This document shows positions 1 to 7,153 of a stretch of DNA of 10,836 nucleotides, one piece after another. The notes under the pieces were generated by a model. It worked only from the letters and a program-made list of their open reading frames with translations. It was not told the DNA's origin and did not search any database. Origin of the DNA: an uncultured Collinsella sp. GTDB lineage: Bacteria > Actinomycetota > Coriobacteriia > Coriobacteriales > Coriobacteriaceae. The stretch spans positions 1-10,836 of the forward strand of contig UQHQ01000046.1 in assembly GCA_900540945.1 (NCBI GenBank), read 5' to 3'. The first letter of the stretch is position 1, and each line of letters starts with the position of its first letter. The position numbers and the translations under genes are program-made.

Positions 1-1
1 T

Positions 2-625
2 TCAAGTACACTCGCCCCGGAGCCGGCCCGCGGCTACCACAGCGGCTACTCCGTCTTCGGCTCCATGGCCCGTGCGACCCGTGGCGCCCGCAACAGCGCC
101 TCCACGCTCGATTACGGCGTCGGGGCCTTCACGGGGGAGGATCCCAACGCGCCCGTCTACGATGACGGCCTGGGCGACCGCCCCTCGCAGATGGAGCTCA
201 CCGACGACGCGGCGTCGAGGATCTGGGACCTGTACTACCCGGCCTACGGCGCCGAGGGCCCCATGTCCAACCTGCACGAGGCGCTCGCCTCGGGCGACCC
301 ACAGGATTACACGACCCTGATGAGCCTCGCCCTCAACGTGGCGGAGTGGTGCGAGCAAAACGGCACGCCTGACACGCACGGCTGGTTCGACGACCCCGCC
401 TACCCGGGCGACTACGTCGATGCCGGCACGTTCTACCTCATGGCGTACTCGTTCTGGGAGCGGGAGGCCGAGGCGCGGCGCGTGGGGCCGATCGAGCCGC
501 TCGCGGACGACATGAGCCGCTTCATCCTGCGCCACCTGAGCGACTGGTCGCGCGAGAACGCCCACGCCTACCGCTGGCGCGGCGACTGGCGCGACGCTGA
601 CTACTTCGACAAGGACCGCCTGTAG
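2..625 (+). CDS. Hypothetical protein, 5'-truncated by window edge
   Basis: The reading frame is open from position 2 to a TAG at 623-625 with no stop before it, so the gene starts outside the window and about 207 C-terminal residues are visible. A Met codon at 65 lies in frame, but the residues before it (ending HSGYSVFGSM) read like continuous coding sequence and no clear ribosome binding site precedes it, so I treat the gene as partial. The product is soluble-looking, with many Trp, Tyr and Asp residues (for example WDLYYPAYGAEGP and YRWRGDWRDADYF), and has no membrane segment or family motif I recognise. The third codon positions are strongly GC, clearly more so than in the next gene. Only 21 bp separate its stop from the next start, so it may head an operon with the two membrane proteins. 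I assign no function. Confidence 0.75.
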   Translation, partial: SSTLAPEPARGYHSGYSVFGSMARATRGARNSASTLDYGVGAFTGEDPNAPVYDDGLGDRPSQMELTDDAASRIWDLYYPAYGAEGPMSNLHEALASGDPQDYTTLMSLALNVAEWCEQNGTPDTHGWFDDPAYPGDYVDAGTFYLMAYSFWEREAEARRVGPIEPLADDMSRFILRHLSDWSRENAHAYRWRGDWRDADYFDKDRL

Positions 626-646
626 GCGCCGGAAGGGGAAACACGG

Positions 647-1552
647 ATGGCAATTAATCAGAACGAGTCTGGCCGCGGGGGCGCCGGATCCAACGGATCG
701 GATATTAACGAAATCGTGAACCGCTTGGGCGGTCCGCGCGTAGTGGTTGTCCTTGCCGTGGTGGTAATCATTGCCATTGTGGCGGTCACGTCCATCACAA
801 GCGGCATTTCCGACACAAATCGGCAGACCGAGCAGCGTGCCGAGGTCAAACAACAGCAAGAAGAGGAGGCGGCGCGCGCTCAGCGTAAAAAAGAAAAAGA
901 AGAGCGCCACCAGGAAGAAGCGAAAAAGGCCACAGTGCTCACGCTCGATGAAATTACGGACGAGACGCTGCGCTCGGACTTAGCGCTCGATGCAGATGAG
1001 GACGGGAATATTTCGCAAGAGACTGCGGATGAAGCTAGATCAATCGACGTCGAGTCATTTGATTCGCTTCCGTTGTTGGCCAACTTCCACAACATCACGA
1101 CGTTTGGCATCGGCGACTACGACAGCGAAAGCTACGACATAAGCTCCATTAGCAATATCACTCATCTGTCCATTGGCGACTGCTCGGTGCCTCAGGTTGA
1201 TCTCACACGTTTTCCTCAGCTACAGCGAGTTACCATAAACAGGCTCGAGAGCCCCGTCGATACCTTGAATGCCAAAAACATGTCCTCGTTGACGAACGTC
1301 CAGATCGAAGGCCTTGATGGCAGTATTGGGACACTTGACCTGTCGGGTGATGTGAACCTCGAGGTTCTGAAGATCAGTAGCAGAGTCGAAACGCTCAATC
1401 TGTGCGGGGCAGGCAGGGAAGATGCCTTCCATTTCACTTTTACACCCAATTGTGTTGGCAAGATCTTGTACGACAGCGACACGAGCAGCAGCCTGGTCGA
1501 GTATTTGCAAAAAATGAGCAGTGACTACGGTTACACCATGGAGCAGCAGTAG
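647..1552 (+). CDS. Membrane-anchored protein with EF-hand-like loop and leucine-rich C-terminal domain (paralogue 1)
   Basis: 301 aa. A GGAAGGGGA ribosome binding site at 631-639 sits 7 bp before the ATG. Residues 1-31 are polar and end in the segment NEIVNRLGGPR. Residues 32-51 (Val/Ile/Ala-rich) form one membrane helix. Residues 58-95 are Gln/Glu/Lys/Arg-rich and probably helical or coiled. Residues 115-126 read D-A-D-E-D-G-N-I-S-Q-E-T, an EF-hand/dockerin-like loop with Asp at positions 1, 3 and 5 and Gly at 6, but Thr instead of Glu at 12. Residues about 135-275 show irregular leucine-rich repeats (LTHL/LDLS/LNLCG-type strands). There is no cleavable signal peptide; positive charges before the helix suggest the C-terminal part lies outside the cell. 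EF-hand plus leucine-rich architecture is known from surface proteins of gut Gram-positive bacteria; ligand and role are unknown. Paralogous to the next gene, which starts 27 bp after its stop. Less GC-rich than the gene before it. Confidence 0.85.
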   Translation: MAINQNESGRGGAGSNGSDINEIVNRLGGPRVVVVLAVVVIIAIVAVTSITSGISDTNRQTEQRAEVKQQQEEEAARAQRKKEKEERHQEEAKKATVLTLDEITDETLRSDLALDADEDGNISQETADEARSIDVESFDSLPLLANFHNITTFGIGDYDSESYDISSISNITHLSIGDCSVPQVDLTRFPQLQRVTINRLESPVDTLNAKNMSSLTNVQIEGLDGSIGTLDLSGDVNLEVLKISSRVETLNLCGAGREDAFHFTFTPNCVGKILYDSDTSSSLVEYLQKMSSDYGYTMEQQ

Positions 1553-1579
1553 CGATGCGCTCAAGTGAGGAGAAGCGAT

Positions 1580-2644
1580 ATGGCGAATTTTAAGCCCGAC
1601 ATGTCTTGGCGGGATAACGAACGGGTTCAGCGTGTGACCGAGCAGCCTTCGGGCGGGGCTAATGAGCCGGCTGCCGAGACGCCGGATGTGCGGGTGAATA
1701 TGCGTCCGAACGGGCAGGCAACCGAAAAGTCTGCTGGGCAGGCGCAGCGGATGCCGGGGCGTTCGACAAGTCGGATCCCTCGCCCTGCCGGGCAGCCGAA
1801 TGGACAGGCGGCTGAACGTGCAAATGAAGCCGTCTCTCGCTTGGGCGGCGTTCGCGCCCTGGTAGTGCTTGCGGCGGTTGTGGTCATAGGCGCGGTTGCT
1901 GCCTTTGCCGTGATTGGCGGCGTCGGTGATGTGCAGGGCGGCGGGGGAGCCTCGTCGAGCGCCTCTAAAGAGGCGAGCTCAACTGACACCTCTGGCTCCG
2001 AGACCAAGAAAGAAAAAGGTCTCGTCGATGTTGATGCGATCATGGATGATACGCTGCACGGGCTGCTTGCCGACTACGATAACGATGACGATGGCCAGCT
2101 GACCGCCAAGGAGACCCAGCGCATCACGGAGCTGGTCGTGAGTGACGAGGTGACGGACTTCACGCCCATTAGCAAGCTGGACAAGCTCGATACGCTCGGC
2201 ATCAATACCCTAAGCGCCAAGAGTGCAGACTTTAGCGAGCTCGAGGCACTCGAGGTGTTCAAGTTTGGTGACATGACGACCCAGGACCTCGACCTGAGCG
2301 TCTGTCCCAAGCTTAATGCCTTTAAGATCGAGGGCCTTAAGGGTGCTGTCAATTCCATCAACGCCTCGGGTCTTAAGAACCTGATGTTCTTTACCGTTGA
2401 CCAGGGCCTTCAGGGTGACGTCGAGAAGATTGATCTTTCGAACGATGACATTCTTGGCGCACTCGAGATTACCTGCAACGTCGGTGAGCTCAACCTGTCG
2501 GGTTGCAGCCACTCGTTCCCCAAGCTCAACATTGCCGCTGATCACATCGACAAGATCGTGGTCGACAGCAACACCAATGCCGACCTGGTGGCTACCCTGC
2601 GTGACCTTTGCGCCCAGAAGGGCTGGACGCTGGAGGAACGGTAG
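1580..2644 (+). CDS. Membrane-anchored protein with canonical EF-hand loop and leucine-rich C-terminal domain (paralogue 2)
   Basis: 354 aa from the ATG at 1580. A GTG at 1565 is also in frame, but GAGGAG at 1567-1572, 7 bp before the ATG, is an ideal ribosome binding site for 1580. Residues 1-88 are a hydrophilic, Pro/Gly/Gln/Arg-rich tail, probably disordered and cytoplasmic. Residues 92-114 form a single membrane helix, preceded by EAVSRLGGVR, which matches NEIVNRLGGPR of the upstream paralogue. A Gly/Ser/Thr-rich spacer (115-145) follows. Residues 167-178 read D-N-D-D-D-G-Q-L-T-A-K-E, a full canonical EF-hand loop with Glu at position 12. Residues 195-325 carry leucine-rich repeats with LDLS, IDLS and LNLSGC strands. 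The end (KIVVDSNT...LVATL) matches KILYDSDT...LVEYL in the paralogue. The pair arose by tandem duplication and diverged strongly in the N-terminal tail and spacer. Probably cotranscribed with the upstream gene; ends before a strong terminator. Confidence 0.87.
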   Translation: MANFKPDMSWRDNERVQRVTEQPSGGANEPAAETPDVRVNMRPNGQATEKSAGQAQRMPGRSTSRIPRPAGQPNGQAAERANEAVSRLGGVRALVVLAAVVVIGAVAAFAVIGGVGDVQGGGGASSSASKEASSTDTSGSETKKEKGLVDVDAIMDDTLHGLLADYDNDDDGQLTAKETQRITELVVSDEVTDFTPISKLDKLDTLGINTLSAKSADFSELEALEVFKFGDMTTQDLDLSVCPKLNAFKIEGLKGAVNSINASGLKNLMFFTVDQGLQGDVEKIDLSNDDILGALEITCNVGELNLSGCSHSFPKLNIAADHIDKIVVDSNTNADLVATLRDLCAQKGWTLEER

Positions 2645-2694
2645 GGTCCCTTGGAGCGGCAGAGTGCTTTTGCTGCAAGGCCATAAACGAACAA

Positions 2695-2734
2695 AAAGAA
2701 GTGGGGCTCGGTTATTTCCGAGCCCCACTTCTTT
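2695..2734. terminator. Bidirectional intrinsic terminator between convergent genes
   Basis: A perfect 17-bp stem (2695-2711 pairs with 2718-2734; GC core GTGGGGCTCGG) encloses the loop TTATTT. An A-run lies on the left (2693-2697) and T-rich sequence on the right (2732-2741), so the hairpin has a U-tract when transcribed from either side. It lies 50 bp after the stop of the leucine-rich membrane protein and 34 bp from the stop of the converging gene, and should end both transcripts. Confidence 0.92.
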
Positions 2735-2768
2735 ATTTATTTCTGAGTTGTGGCAGTCTACCTACCGC

Positions 2769-4040
2769 CTACGTAAACATGCGGTCTCTCAGCTCGGCTG
2801 CCTCGTTAATCTCGATGTTGGTACGGCCTTGGTGGTCTTCGGTGCGCTTGCTGGTGAGTTTGCCGTCCTTTAGTCCGTAGGTGGTGTACTGAACGATTGC
2901 GCCGGCGGTTTCGGCTGCCTGACGTAGGGGCTCGTAGGTGTCGGTTTGTTCGCACCATGCGTAGAAATCATCAACGGTGGCGTTGGGATTGCCGCTAAAG
3001 AGTCGATACCATTCGCGCCCAAAGCTGCCAAGGACCGAGAACGTCTTTTTCTCGACAATCTTGTCGTCCTTGTATTTGTAGTCCAGCGTGAGGTCCACCA
3101 GATAGGCGGCTCCCGTTTCAAAGGCGTTCTCATTGCCCTGATGACCGATGACCTCGGCCTCCGGGTAGTACTTGTCAATAAACTCGGCGGCGTCGCCTTC
3201 GTAGTCGGCAACGATGCGCACACTCTGCACTTTGCCCCGCTTGTACGTGTAGTGCAGGATACGCAGCAGTCGCTCCTGCCAAAACGCATAGGAAAACAGG
3301 TGGTCGACAAAGTGCGGATTCTCAAGCCGATTGGCCTGACCCATCCAAACGGTTTGGAACTGCTGGTAGTCGGCCTGCGGCTCGCCCGTGACCTCGCGGA
3401 ACCACTGTACGGCGACGTCGGCGGGGATATAGAACGATAGTCGCTCCTGCGGAGTACCGCTCTTGGTCGTTTTGCCGCGCAGGGGAATCTCGACCTCGTA
3501 GCCAGAACCGTCGTCCGTTCCGCAGTTTAAAACGGGCGGCAGCATAAACTGGCAGGGGCCCTCGTCGCATACGCGCATCGGCTGGGGGCTAACAGGTTGC
3601 CCTTCAAACTCCATCTCGATGTCTGTGTCGTCTTCTTCGTCCTCGTCATCATCTTCGATGCCAAGGTCGTAGCCGGTGTAGTAGTCATCCAGGTGTCGCT
3701 CGTTTACATTTCGCCCGTTTACGACGTCAAAGACGGTGACGCCCGTCATGCGGTCGCAATACTTTGCGACTTCAAAGAGGTTGCAGCTCTCCTCGGGCGT
3801 AAAGTTATCCATGCGGTGCAGGAACTCGGTAGCGCATTCCTCGGGATCATAGCCGTCCATGTCGCTGTCACCGACCCAAAAGTTGGGATCACGATTGCTT
3901 TTGAAGTACCACCAGTACCAGACGGGGCAGAATACCGCATTTACGCCAAAAAAGACCTTTTGGATGATGTTGCCGTTGCCGTCGAACTTGTAATCGAGCG
4001 GCAAGTTAACAACCGGATCGTTTGATGTGTCACGCGCCAT
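2769..4040 (-). CDS. Hypothetical acidic protein with internal domain duplication
   Basis: 423 aa, read on the minus strand from ATG at 4038-4040 (ribosome binding site GGGAG just upstream) to TAG at 2769-2771. No signal peptide or membrane helix is apparent. Residues 11-53 (NLPLDYKFDGNGNIIQKVFF...VWYWWYF...RDPN) resemble residues 314-354 (VDLTLDYKYKDDKIVEKKTF...EWYRLFSGNPN), so the protein appears to hold two diverged copies of one module at its ends. Between them lie a strongly acidic linker (about residues 127-146, with D/E runs) and a middle domain (about 180-300) with Trp/Tyr/Phe-rich segments such as FVDHLFSYAFWQERLLRIL. I recognise no catalytic motif. The gene has its own promoter with the TGTTGCGCAACA palindrome shared with the next three genes, and its predicted mRNA begins with a long hairpin. 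Function unknown; a cytosolic binding or immunity-type protein would fit, but this is a guess. Confidence 0.83.
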   Translation of the reverse strand: MARDTSNDPVVNLPLDYKFDGNGNIIQKVFFGVNAVFCPVWYWWYFKSNRDPNFWVGDSDMDGYDPEECATEFLHRMDNFTPEESCNLFEVAKYCDRMTGVTVFDVVNGRNVNERHLDDYYTGYDLGIEDDDEDEEDDTDIEMEFEGQPVSPQPMRVCDEGPCQFMLPPVLNCGTDDGSGYEVEIPLRGKTTKSGTPQERLSFYIPADVAVQWFREVTGEPQADYQQFQTVWMGQANRLENPHFVDHLFSYAFWQERLLRILHYTYKRGKVQSVRIVADYEGDAAEFIDKYYPEAEVIGHQGNENAFETGAAYLVDLTLDYKYKDDKIVEKKTFSVLGSFGREWYRLFSGNPNATVDDFYAWCEQTDTYEPLRQAAETAGAIVQYTTYGLKDGKLTSKRTEDHQGRTNIEINEAAELRDRMFT

Positions 4041-4067
4041 GGTGTGCTCCCTGCGATGATTTGTGTT

Positions 4068-4108
4068 GCGCGCGCAGGTCAGATTCGATGCGTCTGACCT
4101 GCGCGCGC
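4068..4108 (-). promoter_or_regulatory. GC-rich 16-bp hairpin in the predicted 5' leader of the 423-aa gene
   Basis: Positions 4068-4083 (GCGCGCGCAGGTCAGA) and 4093-4108 are perfect inverted repeats with a 9-nt loop. Read towards the gene (minus strand), no T-tract follows, so it is not a standard terminator. With the proposed -10 at 4126-4121 the mRNA would start near 4114, which places this stem about 6 nt from the 5' end and 27 nt before the start codon. A 5'-terminal stem of this type can stabilise an mRNA or act as a binding site; the role here is inferred. It could also limit read-through from the 876-aa gene upstream. Confidence 0.7.
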
Positions 4109-4120
4109 CTGTTACTTCGC

Positions 4121-4157
4121 ATACTAGGCCGCCTGCGCTGCATTCTGTTGCGCAACA
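4121..4157 (-). promoter_or_regulatory. Promoter with TGTTGCGCAACA palindrome, for the 423-aa gene
   Basis: Read on the minus strand, an exact 12-bp palindrome TGTTGCGCAACA (4157-4146) is followed by 19 bp and the hexamer TAGTAT (4126-4121), a plausible -10 box. There is no TTGACA-like -35; the palindrome ends just upstream of and overlaps that position. The 16-bp stretch CGATGTTGCGCAACAG is identical, in the same orientation relative to the gene, to that before the acetyltransferase gene. The position suits an activator overlapping the -35, a repressor, or a special sigma factor. Confidence 0.65.
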
Positions 4158-4190
4158 TCGTGGACGGCGCGGTTCGACGTCCGGGGCCGA

Positions 4191-4202
4191 TGCCGCGCAA
4201 CA
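4191..4202 (-). promoter_or_regulatory. Possible second, degenerate copy of the palindrome
   Basis: TGCCGCGCAACA matches TGTTGCGCAACA at 10 of 12 positions and keeps one half-site intact. It starts 45 bp from the exact copy at 4146, on the side away from the gene. It could be an auxiliary binding site. No -10-like hexamer at the characteristic spacing was assigned to it. The rest of the 192-bp gap between the two minus-strand genes shows only a weak 5-bp hairpin (4213-4225), with no convincing terminator for the 876-aa gene. Confidence 0.35.
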
Positions 4203-4232
4203 GATACATGGCTTGGCCGTGCCAATCGCTCT

Positions 4233-6863
4233 CTAGTAGCGCGCCGAGCGCTGGGCGTTGCCCGGGTTGTAGCCCGCCCAGGCGGCGATGACGTCCGACT
4301 CAACGACGCTCGTTGCAATGTTGATAAAGCTGCCGGCGCGGGGCAGGTCGGTATGGAAGTCTTCGAGCAGGTTGGGCTGGAACCTAAAGTCCTCAAAGTT
4401 GACGGTGTTGGGGTTGTAGAGCTGACAAGTACCATCCTCGGTAGAGATCGGGCCAACCATGTAAATGGCCTTGTGCTCTACGACCTCGGTATCGTCGACG
4501 TCGATCACCTCTCCGCGATCGTGCGCGGCAGCGGCGTGCTCCATGATCTCGAGGAATCGGTCGGCTTCGGCGCTGCAGAGTACGCAGCGCGAGAAGAGCA
4601 CCGTGAGGGCATAGCCCGTCTTACGACCCAGTTTTTCTCGTAGCTCGTTAAAGCGCTGTGACTGCTCCGGGGTCATGCGCGTCTTGGACGGCGCGGTCTG
4701 TTTGAGTCCGCACGTCTTAAGGAACATCGCGTTGGCCTTGCGCAGGGCGCTCATAGCGGCAGAGTCGCTCTTTGCCGCAGAGACGTCGATGCGTCCTCCC
4801 TCGGGAATCTGCTTATAGCGGGAGAAGCCCTTCTCGCCCTCGACGGGCATCCAGTACGTAATGACGTCATTTTCCACTACGCTAAAACGGCACGTAAAGG
4901 GCGCGCCGATTGCCGGTGCCTCGCCGTAGAACTTTACGCGTACGGCTTGGTCGGTGTCCGCCATCCACATCATAAAGCGATGGCTATTGTCGCCGTCATG
5001 GCTCCGGAGCTTTGCAATAAGGTAGCAAACCGAGTCGCAGCGGCTCTCGAGTGCGGCGCCTCTTCCGGTGGCGATGGCACTTACGCCTTGGGCTTTGAGC
5101 TCGATGTCGCGGTGCAGCGCGTTGAGCTCTTCGGATGTCAACAGGTCTTGGCCGAGAAGCCCCGCGACAAGCGCGCCGACTTCTATGTCGGTAGTAAGGG
5201 CGGCGTCGATAACCTTGCGGTGCGCCTGGTGGCTTGCATAAGCCGGCATAGGTTTGCGACCTGTGGCAAATCCAAATGGGTCGCGGATCTGGTCGCCGCC
5301 GCGATAGAGCGGCTCCAAAAAGAACATGTTCATGTCATTTTGCTTGCCCCGCTTTTGACCGTAGGCATCGAGGGAGTTCCAGACATGCTTCTCTGCAATG
5401 GGGTTCATCCACAGGCTGATTTTTGATTTTTCTGCCGAGGAGGTCGAGGTGCTCTTTTTGGGGCTTGCGGCGGGACGAGAAGCCGGTTTCTGATATCCAG
5501 CGGGGAGAACTTGCTCAAGATCGAATTTTTTAAGCAGCCTAACGTAGACTCCGACCGATGCTTCTTCTGCCATTTCCGCCATGACCGACTGCGAAGGGTC
5601 ATCGACAAAGGAAATGCGCGTTTTGCCATCATCGGAGACTGCCTGGCAATAGCCGCATCGAAGTGCAACGTAGCCTTCGTTGTCGCTGCCGCGGTCAAAG
5701 TACATCTGCTCTTTGCATCCGAGTGTGCCGGGGATGAATGCGGTCGGGTTTGCCATGTCGGGGATCGTAATGGCAGCGCCGGTCGCGCGTTTAAGCTCAT
5801 CGAAATACTCGACGTACAGCGGAATGTTGTAGTGCTGGACCAACGTCTCGAGAACGATGGCGTTGGGCACGGAGTGCGCCACGCGATAGCGCACGGAGTT
5901 ATAGCCCCATTCGACATCGGTTGCATCATCGGGGATTCCGTGGCCTGCCATGGTGGACAGGACTTCATCGGGTGAGTCAAACGTACCGTCGGGTGTGCCG
6001 CAAATCGCCTGGAGCGAGAACCCGCCAAAGCACTTTTCGAGATCATTGCGGATATACTCGCAGCAGTCATGATTGGGAAAGACGATGCGAAACGTCATCG
6101 CGCCCATGGCCTGGGACATGTAGACGTTGCCCGATGCCTGGGCATCGGACTCTGCCTGGGCATTGGACTCTGCCTGGGCATCGGACTCTGCCTGGGCATC
6201 GGACTCTGCCTGGGGCTCCTCTTGGGCGCCAAACTGGTCCTTGAGAAAGTCGAAGTACAGGGACACGTTTCCGCGTTGCGCATACGAACGCATGATGGGG
6301 TCGGTGGTGTCCTCAAAGTACTTTTGGCTTCCGTCGGGCATGGACATGGTTCCCATGCCGCAGCGGAACAGGGTGTCGGTGGCACCGTCGAACCCCTCCG
6401 GGAAATACACCCAGCAGCTCTTGTCGACCACGTTTGCAAACGAGACGCTATCGCCTTGCGCATCGGCGATCACGGCGCCGGCGGCGATCTCATCGGCATC
6501 GGTGTACTCGTAGTAGACGGGAACGCCGATCATCTTGGAGATAGTCTTGGCAACCTCCAGCGAAGGGATGCCGTTGTATTCGTACTGGAGCGAGTTGTAG
6601 CCCCAGACGACGTTGGTGACCTCTTCGCCGTCGGACCCGCAGGTTTCCAGGGCGGCATTGATGGCGTCGGTCGGATCCATGTGCTGGAAGTCCTCGTAAT
6701 CGGGGATCACGGCAGCAAAGCAGAACTCGCCATAGTCTCGCTCCAGGGCAGCTTTGGCCTGCATGCAGATATCGTGGTTGGGAAACACGATACGATTGAC
6801 AATCTGGTTGATCGAGATCCCTCGGTCGGCATCTTGAAGCAGATGCTCAAAAATCTCGTCCAT
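4233..6863 (-). CDS. Large hypothetical protein with two copies of an IVFPNHD/WGYNS domain
   Basis: 876 aa, read from ATG at 6861-6863 (ribosome binding site GAAGGA, short spacing) to TAG at 4233-4235. Two homologous domains stand at about residues 22-212 and 257-452. Shared landmarks in order: RIVFPNHD (24-31 and 259-266), WGYNS (87-91 and 319-323), (G/N)IP/VP-(V/L)Y-(Y/V)EY (113-120 and 346-353), LRCG or LFRCG (165-169 and 401-404), and a final VSLYFDFLK/VGVYVRLLK helix. They are joined by a linker of Ala-Gln-Ala-Glu-Ser-Asp repeats (about 218-244). A Ser/Lys/Pro-rich stretch (460-480) leads to a C-terminal region of about 400 residues with RCVLC (759-763) and no family motif I recognise. 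No signal peptide or membrane helix. The N-terminal domains faintly recall ferredoxin-like folds of the Api92/YubB type, which I hold at low confidence. Its promoter carries the shared palindrome. Confidence 0.85.
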   Translation of the reverse strand: MDEIFEHLLQDADRGISINQIVNRIVFPNHDICMQAKAALERDYGEFCFAAVIPDYEDFQHMDPTDAINAALETCGSDGEEVTNVVWGYNSLQYEYNGIPSLEVAKTISKMIGVPVYYEYTDADEIAAGAVIADAQGDSVSFANVVDKSCWVYFPEGFDGATDTLFRCGMGTMSMPDGSQKYFEDTTDPIMRSYAQRGNVSLYFDFLKDQFGAQEEPQAESDAQAESDAQAESNAQAESDAQASGNVYMSQAMGAMTFRIVFPNHDCCEYIRNDLEKCFGGFSLQAICGTPDGTFDSPDEVLSTMAGHGIPDDATDVEWGYNSVRYRVAHSVPNAIVLETLVQHYNIPLYVEYFDELKRATGAAITIPDMANPTAFIPGTLGCKEQMYFDRGSDNEGYVALRCGYCQAVSDDGKTRISFVDDPSQSVMAEMAEEASVGVYVRLLKKFDLEQVLPAGYQKPASRPAASPKKSTSTSSAEKSKISLWMNPIAEKHVWNSLDAYGQKRGKQNDMNMFFLEPLYRGGDQIRDPFGFATGRKPMPAYASHQAHRKVIDAALTTDIEVGALVAGLLGQDLLTSEELNALHRDIELKAQGVSAIATGRGAALESRCDSVCYLIAKLRSHDGDNSHRFMMWMADTDQAVRVKFYGEAPAIGAPFTCRFSVVENDVITYWMPVEGEKGFSRYKQIPEGGRIDVSAAKSDSAAMSALRKANAMFLKTCGLKQTAPSKTRMTPEQSQRFNELREKLGRKTGYALTVLFSRCVLCSAEADRFLEIMEHAAAAHDRGEVIDVDDTEVVEHKAIYMVGPISTEDGTCQLYNPNTVNFEDFRFQPNLLEDFHTDLPRAGSFINIATSVVESDVIAAWAGYNPGNAQRSARY
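6136..6207 (-). repeat. Four tandem 18-bp units coding the AQAESD linker
   Basis: On the plus strand the unit GCCTGGGCATCGGACTCT occurs four times end to end (6136-6153, 6154-6171, 6172-6189, 6190-6207); the second has one change (ATT for ATC, giving Asn for Asp), and a partial fifth follows. The unit is a multiple of 3, so copy-number change would lengthen or shorten the linker between the two domains of the 876-aa protein by 6 residues without a frameshift. Confidence 0.92.
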
Positions 6864-6891
6864 CGTTCCTTCTTTCGTATGCGGTGGAAGC

Positions 6892-6918
6892 CCACGATCC
6901 CGGGTTTAGGGCTCGTGG
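6892..6918 (-). promoter_or_regulatory. Hairpin in the predicted 5' leader of the 876-aa gene
   Basis: CCACGA (6892-6897) pairs with TCGTGG (6913-6918), and inside it CCC (6899-6901) pairs with GGG (6909-6911), giving nine pairs with one 1x1 mismatch and a 7-nt loop. With the proposed -10 at 6938-6933, the mRNA would start near 6926, so the stem lies at its very 5' end, as in the leader of the 423-aa gene. There is no U-tract after it. Confidence 0.5.
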
Positions 6919-6932
6919 CTTTGCTAACTCGA

Positions 6933-6969
6933 ACGCTACCGCCCCGATGGGCGAGAACGTTGCGCAACA
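6933..6969 (-). promoter_or_regulatory. Promoter with palindrome, for the 876-aa gene
   Basis: On the minus strand TGTTGCGCAACG (6969-6958, one mismatch to the 12-bp palindrome) is followed by exactly 19 bp and the hexamer TAGCGT (6938-6933). The hexamer alone would be a poor -10; it is called because spacing and TA...T pattern match the other three promoters. No -35 box is visible. It faces away from the next promoter in a 290-bp divergent region. Confidence 0.55.
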
Positions 6970-7047
6970 TCCGCGAGTGCGCAAATTGCAATGCGGAACG
7001 GTTTGTCCCGAGGCGTTTTGAGAGCGGATCCGTCTCGTTCCCGGCAA

Positions 7048-7084
7048 TGTTGCGCAACGTCTGCTTGGCATGGATTTCTACACT
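7048..7084 (+). promoter_or_regulatory. Promoter with palindrome, for the small membrane protein gene
   Basis: TGTTGCGCAACG (7048-7059, one mismatch) is followed by 19 bp and TACACT (7079-7084), a -10-like hexamer. The ten bases right after it, TGAGTTGTCC (7085-7094), match 9 of 10 bases after the -10 of the acetyltransferase promoter (TGGGTTGTCC). No -35 box is visible. Confidence 0.6.
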
Positions 7085-7094
7085 TGAGTTGTCC

Positions 7095-7144
7095 AAAAGG
7101 GATTCGGTTCTTGAACGAGAAAAGGGATTCGGTTCTTGAACGAG
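7095..7144 (+). repeat. Perfect 25-bp tandem duplication in the 5' leader of the membrane protein gene
   Basis: Positions 7095-7119 and 7120-7144 are identical and directly adjacent; each begins AAAAGGGATTCGG and ends TTCTTGAACGAG. Each copy holds the inverted repeat GTTC-TT-GAAC. The predicted mRNA starts near 7091, so the two copies make up nearly the whole leader. The end of the second copy supplies part of the ribosome binding site (GAGGGA, 7142-7147). Confidence 0.95.
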
Positions 7145-7153
7145 GGATGAACG

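Noticed and set aside
2..910. Minus-strand open frame of 302 codons at the window start
   Set aside because: It is antisense to two plus-strand genes. Its N-terminal Phe run is the complement of the Lys/Glu-rich coil of the membrane protein.
4064..4075. Another TGTTGCGC half-site before the 423-aa gene
   Set aside because: It is part of the long GC hairpin arm and lacks the second half of the palindrome.
6069..7139. Plus-strand open frame of 356 codons opposite the start of the 876-aa gene
   Set aside because: It runs through the repeat-coding linker and across the divergent promoter region, and has low-complexity Leu/Gly/Val repeats typical of an antisense shadow.
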